Source: Orychophragmus violaceus
Taxonomy: Eukaryota; Streptophyta; Magnoliopsida; Brassicales; Brassicaceae
Length of the DNA: 64,000 nt
Direction: 5' to 3'
NCBI GenBank assembly: GCA_030180135.1
Contig: CM058231.1
Coordinates: 47,750,235 to 47,814,234, forward strand
Part shown: positions 37,346 through 49,900 of the stretch, one piece after another
Layout: each line of letters starts with the position of its first letter
Numbering within the stretch: the first letter of the stretch is position 1
Notes under the pieces: generated by a model
Seen by the model: only the letters and a program-made list of their open reading frames with translations
Told to the model about the DNA's origin: nothing
The model's database searches: none
Program-made: the position numbers and the translations under genes

Positions 37346-39580
37346 GTGGCTGATATATCACATGTAGTATTTGAGAATGTTTCTAAAACCAATGAAGAGA
37401 TTTTTGAAGTTGAAAACGTTCATGGCATACAATTTTTGAAAAATTTATCCAGTGATTCACATGCTCTTGATCACAATTCGCATGGAAAAAAATGTAAGTC
37501 TTCTGACACCATATTTGTAGATGAAATATGTGTATAGTTCTTGCTGTTGATGATTCAATATAGTCTTCCTAATTAATAAAAAGTCGAATAGATATATAAA
37601 GCAGACAAATAACTTTGTTCTATACGCTATATGTACAATTCTTGTGTTAATGACTATTCATGTTAGTTTTCCCAAATATGAATATATTAAATTTCACATG
37701 CACTTGTCACTCTTCTTTTTAGGCAATTCACAAATCAATTAAAAGTGACAGGTCTACTTCTGTAGCAAACAATAACACATCTTCCACTTCTGATAAATAA
37801 GAGCCTTCAATTTTTTACATCCTCTTCCAGATCTTCCTCCTCCTGTTCATACAAGATTTTGTCCTTCAACGTCTAGGGATGTTATACATGTGAATAGATA
37901 TTTCAAGAACAAGGAAGAGTTGATGACTATGATGAAAAATAGGCTAAAGTGGAAGTTTGAGTTCAAGACTCTTTGGTCAAACAAGGTAAGAGTGATATTA
38001 GGTTGTGTCGATGATAAATGCACTTGGAAGATGAGTGAAAATAAGCTTCCTGATTCTGATTTTTTTTGTGGGGTGAAGAAGTATGTGACACAACCATTAA
38101 AAATGTCAATCATCGACAAGTAAGTGCGAAATTGCTTGGTTCTTTAATTTGTAGCAATTATGGAGAAAAGAAGGATAGACTCAAACCAAAACAGATTATT
38201 GAGCAAGTGAGAATTCATCATGGGGTACAAGTCAGGTACAAACAAGATTGGAGAGTGAAAAAAGAATCTCAGGTTTTGGTGAGAGGGACTCTTGAAGACA
38301 ATTAATACAACTTGTCCAAATGGTTGTTCAAAGTTCAAGAGGAAAACCCTGGTTCAAAAACTTATCTTTAAATGGATGCTGCTGAGAAGTTCAAATACAC
38401 TTTTGTTGCATTTGGTGCATCAATAAGTGGTTTTTCTTTGATGAGGAGGGTGATTAATGTAGATGGTACATTCCTAAAGGGAAAGTTTGAAGGAAGTTTA
38501 CTAGGAGCTAATGCAAAAGATGAATACTTTCAATTATATCCTCTAGTATCTGGATAGTGGATTCAAATAATGAAGATTATTGGTCTTGTTTTTTTAGAGG
38601 GCTGGCGTATATGATTCCAGATGTATCTGATCTCATTTTTGTCTCTGACCGAGCTCAATGCATTGCATCATATCTTTCAGCTATTTATCTACTTTCACAT
38701 CATGATAACATTAGAATCCATATGATTAGTAACATTAAAACCATGTATGGGAAAGCTGGATTGATTCCACTAGTAGAATCTGCAGCTGATGCATATACAA
38801 GTCATGAATTTAATGAGTTGTTTAGCGACATAAGAGCTGGAAGTCCAAGCCTAGCTAAATACTTGGAAGATGCTGATTTCAGAAAGTGAGTTCGTTGTTA
38901 TGCTTCTGGAAACATATACAATATCATGACTACCAACATTGCATAGTCGATTAATTCTATATCGAGACTGCCTCATGAGTTGCCAATAATCTCTCTTCTT
39001 AAGACGATTAAATTGGCTCTCACAATTTGGTTTCACAAGCGCTGAGAAGTTGCTAAGAAACATGACAAGATTGTGACACCATGTGTAGTGAAGAAGTTGG
39101 TATCAAGGTATGATGCTGCAATGAAAATAAATGTTTACCAAGTAGATCAATATGAGTTTGAGGTCAAAGATGAGGTTAGGAAGTATGTTTTTAATCTGGA
39201 AGAGAAGCATTTCACATGCAATATTTTTGATATAGACAAGATTCCTTGCATTCATGCAGTCGCTGCTACTAAGCGTTCCAAGTTAGATTGAAACAAGTAT
39301 GTTGATGATTTACACTCCACAAAACATTTGCTAAAACTTATGCTGAGGGCCTACATCCGGGAGGAGATTTAACAACTTGTTATTACCCACAAACTGTATC
39401 TGACTTTTCATGTCCACTACTAGCTACTAAAAAAAACAATGGGAGACCTCCGACGAAGAGGATCAGATCAGTGGGAGATTTTGGTGTTCAAGGTTCAAAA
39501 TTTCAATCACACAAATGTCGCATATGTGTCATAGGAGGACACAACAAGAGAAAATGCATAACAACTATACGATGAAATTG
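37346..39580 (+). pseudogene. Mutator-like (MULE) transposase pseudogene
   Basis: Broken coding sequence for a MULE transposase can be followed in several frames. An N-terminal MuDR-type DNA-binding region with CVDDKCTWK lies at about 37880-38120. A MULE DDE core follows at 38400-38740, with VDGTFLKGK and then DSNNEDYW and FVSDR. A SWIM zinc-finger-like segment (CNIFDIDKIPCIHA) lies at about 39220-39270. Frames change near 38115 and 38555 and stops occur near 38305, 38943 and 39291, so no functional protein is possible. The enzyme would cut and join transposon ends in the nucleus. The first Cys of the SWIM motif appears replaced by Phe. Terminal inverted repeats were not identified. Confidence 0.8.
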
Positions 39581-39970
39581 TGTTTACACATTGATGCCTC
39601 CTAGGATGCGTACGGGGATGAAGTTGTGGTTTGTGTTACAAACACGTGGATGTGTGTTAGGATGACACAACATATATTACACTCTTAATTATTCTTACCA
39701 ATATGATACTTGCTCTAATTATGTTTTAGGATGTGTTTCACAACACGTTTTTATGAAACATTTCATTTCATGTTTTTAGGAAGTCTCAAGTAAACTTTTA
39801 ATCAATGAATATACACAATATCATTCTCTAAAATTCTTTATTCGGTCTTTCTTATATATTTAAGTGAATTATATACTGGATTAGTTTCTTCTTAAAACTG
39901 AAGTATAGTTTCTTGAAAAGTTTAAAGTGCATGCTATATTTTTAAACTTTTAATTTCTTGAACTTCTCGA

Positions 39971-40408
39971 AGTACTACAGTAGCCTAATGGCTATGAAAA
40001 CCTATCACATGCACACTTAAATCAAGTTTCAGTTTTGAATAGTTAGAAATTAAGAAAAAAAACTTTTTGAATACCTTCAAGAATTTTTTTAATAATTTTC
40101 AGAATTTTCAGAAAATCTCAGTAATATATATATTTATAACTTTCTATAATTCTCGTAGTACTACCGTAGCCTAGTGGCTACATAAACCAATTGCAAGCCC
40201 CAGTTTCGAGTTCGCTTGAACGATTTTGTTTAAAAGGTATTTTTTGAAGACCTTCTCGAATATATATAATTTTTTCTTATATATTAGTTAAACTGTATAA
40301 TATATAAGTTTATAGTTTTCATTACACCCCGAAATATTACCATAGTCTAATGGCTAAAAAACAATTAAATAATCTTTTGAAAATTATTAGTTTCGAATCC
40401 AGGTAAAC
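39971..40408 (+). repeat. Three SINE-like, tRNA-related repeats spaced ~180 bp
   Basis: Segments at about 39971-40040, 40153-40215 and 40331-40408 each begin with a variant of GTACTACCGTAGCCTAGTGG, resembling a polymerase III A box (TAGCNNAGTGG). They then carry GTTTCGAGTTC or GTTTCGAATCC, resembling a B box. None folds as a complete tRNA. They may be decayed SINE copies or a tandemly duplicated tRNA-derived piece. Confidence 0.4.
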
Positions 40409-40944
40409 TCCCCCAAAAAATTGAATTTGGTACCCTTTTCCGAAAGCTTTATATTGTTTAATGAATTTCAAAGTGTTGATACCATTACGTCAGATGATAA
40501 AATCCATGCAAATTACCTTTACCTAGACACTTTAAATGCAATACTTTATTGTTAACAATCACAAGTTGAAAAAGATGTGACTAATTAAAGATGTATTGAA
40601 AGCTATAACTGGTCAAATATGATGTAAGAAGTCACATTCAAAATCTCATTCAAAACTTGACTGGTAAATTATATTGTAAAAATATATATTTCGATCAATT
40701 ATGTCATTTTACCTTTCTAATTCTAATTCTAATTCTAAAAATTCTCATAACTCGTTTTATGTTGAGCTTGTCTGCAAAGTACCATTTCTCTTCCGCCCAA
40801 AAAACTTAAGAAACGCCACTTTACCCTTTCTACCAATGTACCAGTATAGGGAGTGTAGTCACAATCTTGAACACTGTAAATATTTATTTGGGCTATCAAT
40901 TCCTCAAACCACTGTGAAAGTACATACCTTCTCTATCGAGTAAT

Positions 40945-41200
40945 ATCCTGGTCAAGCTTCCTCTTGCATTTCAGTACAAAATCCTTTCAAATATCTCCAT
41001 CATGCTGATCTGATGGGTTCATGATTCTGTCAAGATTAGCTCTAGCGTATATCGCAAGATCATAACCTCCATCTGTTTCTTGTCGAATCAATTGCAAACC
41101 TACATCTCTATTTCCTGCCATAAATATTTCACTAAGGCCCAACAAGTACAAAGCATAGAGATTCTTGTGTTGAAGACATAGGACCTTAAAAACAGAGAAC
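40945..41200 (-). pseudogene. F-box-associated/Sel1-like gene fragment
   Basis: On the minus strand a short frame contains NLYALYLLGLSEIFMAGNRD followed by a GLQLIRQ..GGYDLAIYA pattern, ending near 40990. This resembles the C-terminal Sel1-like part of a crucifer family of putative F-box proteins (At1g67623-like). The similarity is from memory of the family pattern and is weak; no start codon, F-box or intact gene is visible. It is best treated as a gene relic. Confidence 0.35.
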
Positions 41201-41556
41201 TTGTTTCATTTCTTATAGGGGTTTGTATATCATACAAATCTACATCACCGTAAAATGAAGACTTCTCCAGGATGTTTATTCACGATCGACAGACTGCTTT
41301 TGAATAGACGTACTCAACAAATGAATATCTGCTAAATTTGATCATGATGTTATGGATGATTTATGGTGGAAGAAACGTTATATTACATATAATCGGCCTC
41401 AATATTTTTCAAAATATGGATTTTCTAGTAGATTTGGTGGAAAGAAGAAGATTAAATTTGAATCCCTTTTTTTATTTCTCGTTTTGAAGAAGATGACTCT
41501 TGATTAGACCAAAAATGACGATGACTCTTTAATAGACAAAAATAGATGGCTCCCCT

Positions 41557-41820
41557 CACTACAAAAAAATAGCGAAATAGCGACTGCATGTTGCGACTGG
41601 TTTTGTAGTCGCAAAATGTAGCGACTGAATTGCGACGTTTTGGCTATTTTTTTGCTACCAAATAAAAATCGTCTCAAATTAGTCGCTATTTTGCGACTGG
41701 TAAATGTAGTCACCAAAGCGTAGCTTTTTTGCGACGGTTTGGCGACGAAACCGTAGTCACTATTAAGCAGTCGCGAACGAGTCGCTAATATGCGACCAGT
41801 TAGCGACTGAAAATTGGATT
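41557..41820. repeat. Left terminal and subterminal repeats of CACTA element 1
   Basis: The 5' terminus CACTAC is followed by many copies of GCGACTG, TAGTCGC and close variants over about 260 bp, on both strands. The opening order resembles that at 58446-58700, placing both elements in one family. Confidence 0.8.
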
Positions 41821-42399
41821 ATCAAAGTTTTGAAATTATAAGTTTCGACTGAGAGGAAAGATGAAACCTCCATTCCCATAGTTTTGATATTTTGATGATT
41901 TATTTAATATAGGATTGAATCCTTATATCTATTTGGTTTGATGGTTTAACTTACATATGTATCAGACTAGTGAATGTGATCAAATATATATATTTGATTT
42001 GTACATATACATAATTTCTTGATCATCAATCATAGATCCAAACATGTTAATGTATTCTGTTATATGTAGTGTTTAAAAGTAGTTAAAAGGTAAAGTTTAT
42101 AAACTTCATTGGTATAGAGCATCAAACCTTTAGTATACATATAAAACATTTAGATGTGTGAGTTAAATATTTGAGATCGAGGAAGATATCGTCGAGGATG
42201 AAAAAAATGAAATTTGAACAAAATGTGTTTGAGGGATTTCATATGATCGACATGCTTAGAATCTAATACGCTCTTATTATGTTTAATGGTTTACGAAGAA
42301 GTTAAAAGGTATTGAATAACTTTTTGGTTTTGGAATTTATCCATGCGTACGTGACTTTGTGTTTAAGGATAAAGATTCAAAATAAGAATGGGCGTTCGA

Positions 42400-42880
42400 G
42401 TATTCGGGTTCAGATCGGGTTTTTCGGTTTTTGGGTTTTCAGATTTAGGTTTTAGGGTTTAGGATTTAGGGTTAAGGGTTTATGGTTAAGGGTTTAGTTT
42501 TTTTTTGTTTTGTAGAATCGGTTCGAATCCGGATCGGTTTTCGATATCAGGTTCAGATTGGGTTTTTGGGATTTTGTGTTTTCAGATTTAGGTTTTAGGG
42601 TTCGTGATTTAGGGTTTATGGTTTAGGATTTATGATTTAGGGTTTATGTTTTAGGGTTTAGGGTTTTGTGTTTTCAGATTGGATCCAGATCGGTTTTCTA
42701 TATCGGGTTCAGATCGGGTTCTTGGGTTTTTGGGTTTTCAAATTTAGATTTTAGAGTTTGTGATTTAGGGTTTATGGTTTAGTGTTTAGGGTTTAGAGTT
42801 TTTGTGTTTTATAGAATCGGTTCGAATCTGGATCGGTTTTCTATATCGGGTTCAATCGGTTCGAATCCGGATCAGTTCGA
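42400..42880 (+). repeat. Degenerate telomere-like repeats (TTTAGGG type)
   Basis: Many degenerate units related to the plant telomere repeat TTTAGGG (TTTAGGATTTAGGG, TTTATGG and so on) are interspersed with a longer repeated segment containing TCGGTTCGAATCCGGATCGG, seen about three times. They lie inside CACTA element 1 and are not a chromosome end. Confidence 0.75.
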
Positions 42881-43160
42881 ATTTTGGGTTTCATGTAAAT
42901 TAATAGACATACTTTTAATCATGAATTTAAAAACAAAACATACAACACAACTAATTTATTTTCAAAACATATATATTGAAGAAAAAAAACTAAATTTAAT
43001 TAGCCCGCCCAATTATTTTTTTCCCCTTAAACCCATATTTTTCCCCCTTTTATTGACGACTAAGGCAAAATTCTCTACCCCTTAAGCCACCCCCTTTTTA
43101 ATTGCTCATCTCAACTCGTAAAACCCTAACCGAGAAATCGCAATCGAAATCTCTGAATCT

Positions 43161-45447
43161 GTGCATGCGATGGCTGTCCGTGGAAGAGGAAGAGGAAGAG
43201 GAAGGGGTGCGAGAGGAGGAGGAAGGGTTGGGAGAAATGGCTCAAATCCAGGAAGAGCCACTACTCCAGTTGAATTGCAAACTTCGAATCGAAGTAAATC
43301 CACTTCTCTCGGTGATTCACAGATGTCAAATCGGACACCGACATTGACAACGACGCCGCCTCTTCCGAACCAGTATACCTTCACGCCGATGAACCATCAA
43401 TCCACCAAGTCTCAACAAAGTCCTCATGTTCCGATCTTCCATCCTAAAATTGGTCATGATGTGAGAGACTATCCACCTCCGATATCTCTTTTCCAGACCG
43501 CGAGGAGCCATCCTGGAACATCTCCTGCCTCAGGAAGAAGACCATCTTCTGAGAGCTATTCTCCATCGCCTCAAGTTCAAGCCTCTGTAACGCCTCAACC
43601 TCGAGCCTCTACAATGCCTCAACTTCGAGCTTCTGCAACGCCTCAACCTATAGCCTCTGCAACACCACAAGCAATAGCCTCTGCATCAAATCAACCTTGT
43701 CAGTCTACTCCTCACAGTTCTCAAGCGCAAAACTCACATGAGGTAGAAGATGAGGAATCTTCCTTTGACGAAGAAGATGCTCCAAGGGAACCAACACTTT
43801 CAGAAGATGTGCTCACTGCTTTACACGAGATGCTTGTCCAGCCAGGCCATGAGCTATACACCACTGTCCTCTCTCCCACATTGGACCCTGGACCACATTG
43901 TAAGTTTTCTTGAGCTATACTGATGGAAACATTCAGATTTGAGCATTTGATATGTACTTGAGTTGAGCTATACTGACTTGAGCATTAGTGTTCTAGAGCT
44001 ATACTGATGGAAGCGATATGTTCTTGTTTCAGGAACAATAGTTTATATTCTTCTGAATTAGGTGTCTTTACAATTGTTAGTTCATTCCTGATTTTGTTTT
44101 GCTTAGTGATTGGTTTGGTTTGCGATTGGTTTTTGATTGGTTCTCTTCTTATTCATGGATGATTGGGACTGATTCTCTTATTTATGTGTTTGTAGGTTTG
44201 GAAAGGAAAAATCTGCATTGACCCGGAAGATTACAAAGTTTTTTACAAACAAGTTTGATGGGGCATATTATAGTTGGGGTTGTATTGATGTTCCAAGAAG
44301 ACAATGATACTTTCTGGAATTCGCGGTAATTTTATATAGCCTCAATTTCTGCTTTTGATTGTTTCTTTTGATCACTAACATAAAGTCTCACCTCTCTTTT
44401 TTGTAGAAAGAACACACTTGGCATCCCTCACTTACTGGTGTTATTCAAGCTAAAATCGAACATATTTGTCAAAAGCGTATGAAGGACATGGTCTTAAAGG
44501 CAGCGAGTTGTAGAGTGCGACCGACGTGGATTTTTGATACCCCGTGGACATAAATGTGTGACTGTTGGGGGACATAAGAAGCCAAGGCAAAGAGTGTGAC
44601 CGCATCAGCAGCTGGGATGGCTAACCGTAATGGAAAAGGACCTCACAAGCATGTATCTAGCAAGAAGTCTTTCTTACAAGTTGAACAAGAGGTGGTAAGT
44701 TTAATCGTTAAGTAACTTTTTCATTGTTTAACTTATTGCTTCTATCATTAACCTTTCAATGTTTAACCTTTCAGGATGTCGAATTGGGAAGACCACTGAC
44801 ATTTAGTGAAGTATTCATCAGGACTCATACGAAAAAGATGGGACTTTTGTCGATTACAAGGCGAAGGAAGTTGCTGAGACATATATGAAGAAAAAGGCAG
44901 CTAAGTTGGCTGACCTCGAGTTCGACGATTTTTCTGATGGTACTTCACGTAATCCACAGCTATCACTGATGAGGATAACACCCTATTTCTTGAGGTAAAG
45001 TTCTTCTATATCTCTTGTCTTTAGGATTGTGATTTGAAGTTGAAATTGAGCTATTAAAATTGTGATAGGTCTGTTGAGATTTTGATGAAAATTTAGTCTG
45101 GTCTGTTCAGTTCAACAAGTTCAGTGTTTGTTCTTAATTGTGATTGCTATTAAAATTCTGATATTTGATGAAGTTTTAATCTGCTCTCTTCAGTTCAACA
45201 TGTTCAGTGTTTGTTCTTAATTGTGATTGCGATTCGAAGTTGAGCTATTATAATTGTGATAGGTATTGCATTTTTACTTGTGGATCACTCTTTTGTTTTG
45301 TTTAAAGTCTACTATCAAAAACGACAGAGGAGAAGTCTATGTAATTGGAAGCCTAGGGAGTTACATCAACATGAAGAGAAACTAATCGGGAAGCTCTTTT
45401 TCTTTCACTAGTCCGCAACAACAGCTCGAGGAAGCTAACCGAAAAAT
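43161..45447 (+). pseudogene. Transposase_24-type gene of CACTA element 1, 5' part
   Basis: Exon 1 (ATG at about 43161 to the donor at about 43899) encodes an R/G-rich N-terminus, a P/Q/A-rich middle and an acidic segment. Later exons at about 44195-44330, 44407-44694, 44775-44995 and 45308-45447 show motifs of the plant Ptta/En/Spm family: ALTRKITKFFTNKFDGAYYS, RMKDMV, GKGPHKHVSSKKSFLQ and ELGRPLTFSEVFIRTHTKK. Stops near 44308 and in the third exon, and a shift near 44840, show it is broken. The protein family is thought to act as the accessory DNA-binding protein of CACTA transposition. The last exon is cut by the copia element and resumes at 53173. Confidence 0.8.
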
Positions 45448-46120
45448 TGTAGGAACGTTTAGATCAATCCTGATTCAATTCCAGATTCAGATTATCCTAA
45501 ACATGCGATCTAGGTTCTTCTCGGAATAGAAACAAATGATGATCTCACCTTATACCTGTTATTGCAGCGGCAATGGATGGTATGTCTGAGATCAGAGAAA
45601 CACCGAGGGATGAATCCTCCAAAGGTTCACACACGCTTTCACAGGAAATAGCTGCTAGACCACCAGGGGAACTCGGCGCAGAGAGAGAGAGTTTACGGCT
45701 CAAGTGTTAGGGTTAATCAGTCTGAAACTCGAGTTTTATGACACAAAACTCGTCCTGTTCCGTTTGGGCCATTTGGCCCAAATACCAATTAACTCGTCGG
45801 TGTTTGCGCACTGCATCGATCGTTGCACCTTATGCATCGATCGATGCACAGTGGCTAAACCTTTTATTCTCTCTAAGTACAGTAAATGCCTAGCACTTTT
45901 ACTGTACTTCTGCTAAACCGTTCCTACACATTTTCCTGTTAGCTTAGGCGTGTGACCCATATGGGATCATATAATAAAGGCAATAAGTCCAAGACTTATA
46001 GATCATGAGCGGACTCTAGCAAGCCATCATGACCCCCAGTATTATATGACTTATGTCTGATCATTGACATACTCTTACTTTCTAGAGACAGTACCGAGAT
46101 TACTGGACACAATTCCAACA
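45448..46120 (-). repeat. 3' LTR of copia element 1
   Basis: 673 bp, starts TGTTGGAATTG and ends CCTACA on the minus strand. Palindromes lie at 45812-45827 (TGCATCGATCGTTGCA) and 45833-45848 (TGCATCGATCGATGCA, perfect). A TATA-like TTTATTATATG on the minus strand lies near 45971-45981. It differs from the 5' LTR at one position. Confidence 0.95.
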
Positions 46121-46138
46121 ATCTCCCACTTGTACTGG
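46121..46138 (-). promoter_or_regulatory. Polypurine tract of copia element 1
   Basis: The minus strand reads ACAAGTGGGAGAT immediately before the 3' LTR start TGTTGG, the usual plus-strand priming site. Confidence 0.8.
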
Positions 46139-46978
46139 AATCTCTGTGTATTCATAATCCTTTTGTCTCAATATCTCGATTAGTCATAAGGCAAGATTGG
46201 TGTCATCCTTATAAAGCCTAATCTTGTTCATCGGACTCTGATTTGATACTGACAATCCAAACGACTCGGGAAAGTCCGTTTGAGCATGGCCATGCGTTTT
46301 CCAGTATTCAAATCTCCGATTGGCCTAGAGATATTCACTCCATTTATATTGGAGGGACAAATCCCATCTTGTTCCATCACTGTAAACTACTCATTTCATG
46401 ATGTACCCAAACAAGGTCCTTATAGCTATCGCAGAACGATAGCGTTAGACAATGATCAAAGTGCATCAGTCCATATGCAGTCACATGCATGCGAACTCAG
46501 GTCTAAGGACTATACTCTATAGTCGTAGTAAGAATCTCTTATGACACAGATATAAATATCCTGAAGAGTTCTTATTAGCGGGTCTTGTCCGGTCGTATGT
46601 TCCCAACATACACCTATGTACTGACTTTGATGCCGAGCATCTATGACACACTGAGACTTTGTCATAAGTCACGTACCAATCCAATCTTACACGGTTGTTG
46701 GTGTTCCAATTTCAACAACCTTCGACTAGGGACAGGATGATATAAAACATTTATCAAATATAGGATCTCATGATCAAGCTAAATGACTTCGATGACTCAA
46801 GATCAAATCATTTACTTCGATGACCTATAAAATGGTTCATATCATTTTGGAACGATTATTTCATCACAGTTAAAATAATCTTGAAATAATAATTTCATTA
46901 AAACATAAATAATAATGTTTTTCAAGAACATATCAAATAACTAAAATAAAGCTCACAAAACTCCCACTCAAATTTAGA
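46139..46978 (-). mobile_element. 3' untranslated region of copia element 1
   Basis: About 840 bp between the polyprotein stop and the polypurine tract. Open frames here are short and show no family motifs. No additional gene is recognised. Confidence 0.6.
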
Positions 46979-49900
46979 TCACATTTCAATGTTTCTAATG
47001 CCTACAGCTTCAGTCAGGAACTCGAGCTTAGGCCTTGGGAGTGGCTTTGTCAACGGATCAGCGACATTATCATCTGTCGGAACTCGGCTGATCTTGACTT
47101 CCTTTCTATTTATGATGTCACGTATCAAGTGATATCTTCTTTGAACATGCTTGGATTTCTGGTGTGATCTTGGTTCCTTTGCCTGAGCTATAGCACCATT
47201 GTTGTCACAAAACAGTGCCAGAGGCTCAGCCGCATCTGGTATCACACCTAGTTCCATAATGAACTTTCGTATCCAAACAGCTTCCTTCGCTGCTTCTGAG
47301 GCGGCGATATATTCAGCTTCTGTAGTGGAATCAGCAACGGTGTCCTGCTTGGAGCTTCTCCAACTTACTGCACCGCCATTCAGACAAAAGACATAACCGG
47401 ACTGTGACCGGAAATCATCAGTGTCTGTCTGGAAACTTGCGTCCGTGAATCCACTGACTTTAAGCACATCACTTCCACCGTACACTAAGAACTTATCCTT
47501 AGTATGTCTTAGATACTTCAAGATGTTCTTTACGGCAATCCAATGGTTTTCACCTGGATTTGACTGGTATCTACTCGTCATGCTCAATGCGTAAGCAACA
47601 TCAGGACGAGTACAGATCATGGCATACATGACAGATCCTATTGCAGATGCATAAGGAATATTCTTCATGCGCTCAAGCTCAGCAGCCGACGTAGGGCTCT
47701 GCTTCTTGCTTAGCGTTGTGCCATGTACCATTGGCGTGAAGCCCTTCTTGGAATCTTTCATGCTGAATCTTTGTAGGACTTTGTCAATGTATGAGTCTTG
47801 ACACAAGCCTATCAGCCTCTTAGGTCTATCCCGATAGATCCTAATTCCAAGAACGTATGCGGCTTCACCCATGTCTTTCATGGAAAAACAACTTCCAAGC
47901 CAGTCTTTTACAGACTTCAGCATTGGAATGTCGTTTCCGAGAAGCAGTATGTCATCAACATACAGAATAAGAAAAACGATTTTGCTCCCACTAGTTTTCT
48001 TATACACGCATTGTTCTTCTTCGTTTCTGATAAAGTCAAATTGCTTGATCGCTTCATCAAAACGAAGATTCCAGCTCCTCGATGCTTGCTTCAATCCATA
48101 AATGGATTTATGAAGTTTGCATACTTTCCCAGCATTCTTTGGATCTATGTAACCGTCAGGTTGCGTCATATACACATCCTCTTCCAGAATACCATTCAGG
48201 AAGGCGGTTTTCACGTCCATCTGCCAAATTTCATAATCATGAAAAGCTGCAGTTGCTAGTAGAATCCGAATAGATTTCATCATAGCCACCGGTGAATAGG
48301 TTTCATCGTAGTCCACACCGTGAACTTGTCTGAAACCTTTTGCCACCAACCTGGCTTTATAAATCTGGACATTTCCATCCACGTCAATCTTCTTCTTGAA
48401 GATCCATTTGCACTCGATGGCTTTTACACCAACGGGTAAGTCAACCAACGAAAATACTTGGTTGACCGACATGGAGTCCATTTCGGAATCAGTGGCCTTG
48501 CGCCACTTAGAGGAATCTGGGCCCATCATAGCTTGATTGAAGTTCGATGGTTCATCACCATCAATGATCAAAAGATCATGACAGTCAGTCACGAGGAATC
48601 CCTGATATCTCTCGGGTTCGTGACGGATCCTCCCGGATCTTCGAACTTCAGGTACTACAGGTTCAGGCTCTACAATTTCTTGTAGATCCTCCTGCTGCTC
48701 TTCCTCATTAGGTTGAGCAGTATCCTGTTCATCTTGAATTTCTTCAAGCAGTACCTTACTCCCACTGTCTTTCTTAGAGAGAAACTCTCTTTCAAGAAAG
48801 TTACAATCCCGGGCAACAAAGATCTTGTTCTCGGATCGTAGATAGAAGTAATAAGCCTTGGTTTCCCGTGGATAACCAATGAAGTAGCATTTATCAGATT
48901 TTGGTGTAAGCTTATCTGAGATTAATCTCTTTACATAGGCTTCACAACCCCAAATTCTTAGATAAGACAGCACTGGAGTTTCTCCAGTCCATAATTCATA
49001 TGGTGTCTTTGCTACTGCTTTTGATGGCGCTCTGTTTAGTGTGAACACTGCTGTTAGCAGAGCATATCCCCAAAGGGATATTGGAAGGTCTGTGTGACTC
49101 ATCATAGATCGAACCATATCCAATAAGGTCCGATTTCTCCTCTCAGACACACCATTCCATTGAGGTGTTCCAGGAGGAGTGAGTTGGGATACGATCCCAC
49201 ACTCTCTTAGATGATCACTGAATTCCTGACTTAAGTATTCTCCTCCTCGGTCGGACCGAAGAGCCTTAATACTTTTGCCAAGTTGGTTCTGTACTTCATT
49301 TTGGAATTCTCTGAACTTCTCAAAAGATTCAGACTTATGTTTCATCAAATAAACATATCCATACCTACTGAAATCATCAGTGAAGGTAATGAAGTACTGA
49401 TAGTTTCCTCTTGCATTAGTGGACATTGGGCCACACACATCAGTGTGTATCAGGCCCAATAAGTCACTGGCCCTCTCGTTAGGTTTATTAAAGGGGGCCC
49501 GTGTCATTTTGCCCATCATGCAGGATTCGCATTTCTCACATGACTCAAAGTCAAATGAGCCAAGAAGTCCATTCGAATGGAGCCTCTTGATGCGTTTCTC
49601 GCTGATGTGCCCTAAACGACAATGCCATAGAAACGTTCGGTTTTCCTCATTAGGTTTAAACCGTTTTGTATTAATGTTATAAATTGGCGCAGATTGATCG
49701 AGTATGTAAAGCCCATTCGTAAGAGGGGCAGAACCATAGAACAAATTGTTGCGATTGAAGGAACATAATTTATTCTTAACTGAAAAATCATAACCTTCCA
49801 AATCCAACAAAGAAATTGAAATAATATTTCTGCTTATAGCAGGTACAAAATAACAATTATTAAGTTCTAAAATCAATCCCGAAGGTAAAGTCAACAAGTA

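Noticed and set aside
39971..40408. Functional tRNA genes
   Set aside because: A- and B-box-like words are present but no cloverleaf or acceptor stem could be formed.
42400..42880. Chromosome end
   Set aside because: The telomere-like units are degenerate, mixed with another repeat and enclosed by CACTA termini with a target duplication.
43102..43384. Two frames of about 81 and 92 residues overlapping the start of the CACTA gene
   Set aside because: Both are shadows of the R/G-rich first exon at 43161, which has the better coding signal and family match.
47798..48259. 153-residue frame on the plus strand
   Set aside because: It is antisense to the conserved reverse transcriptase region of the copia polyprotein and shows no domain.
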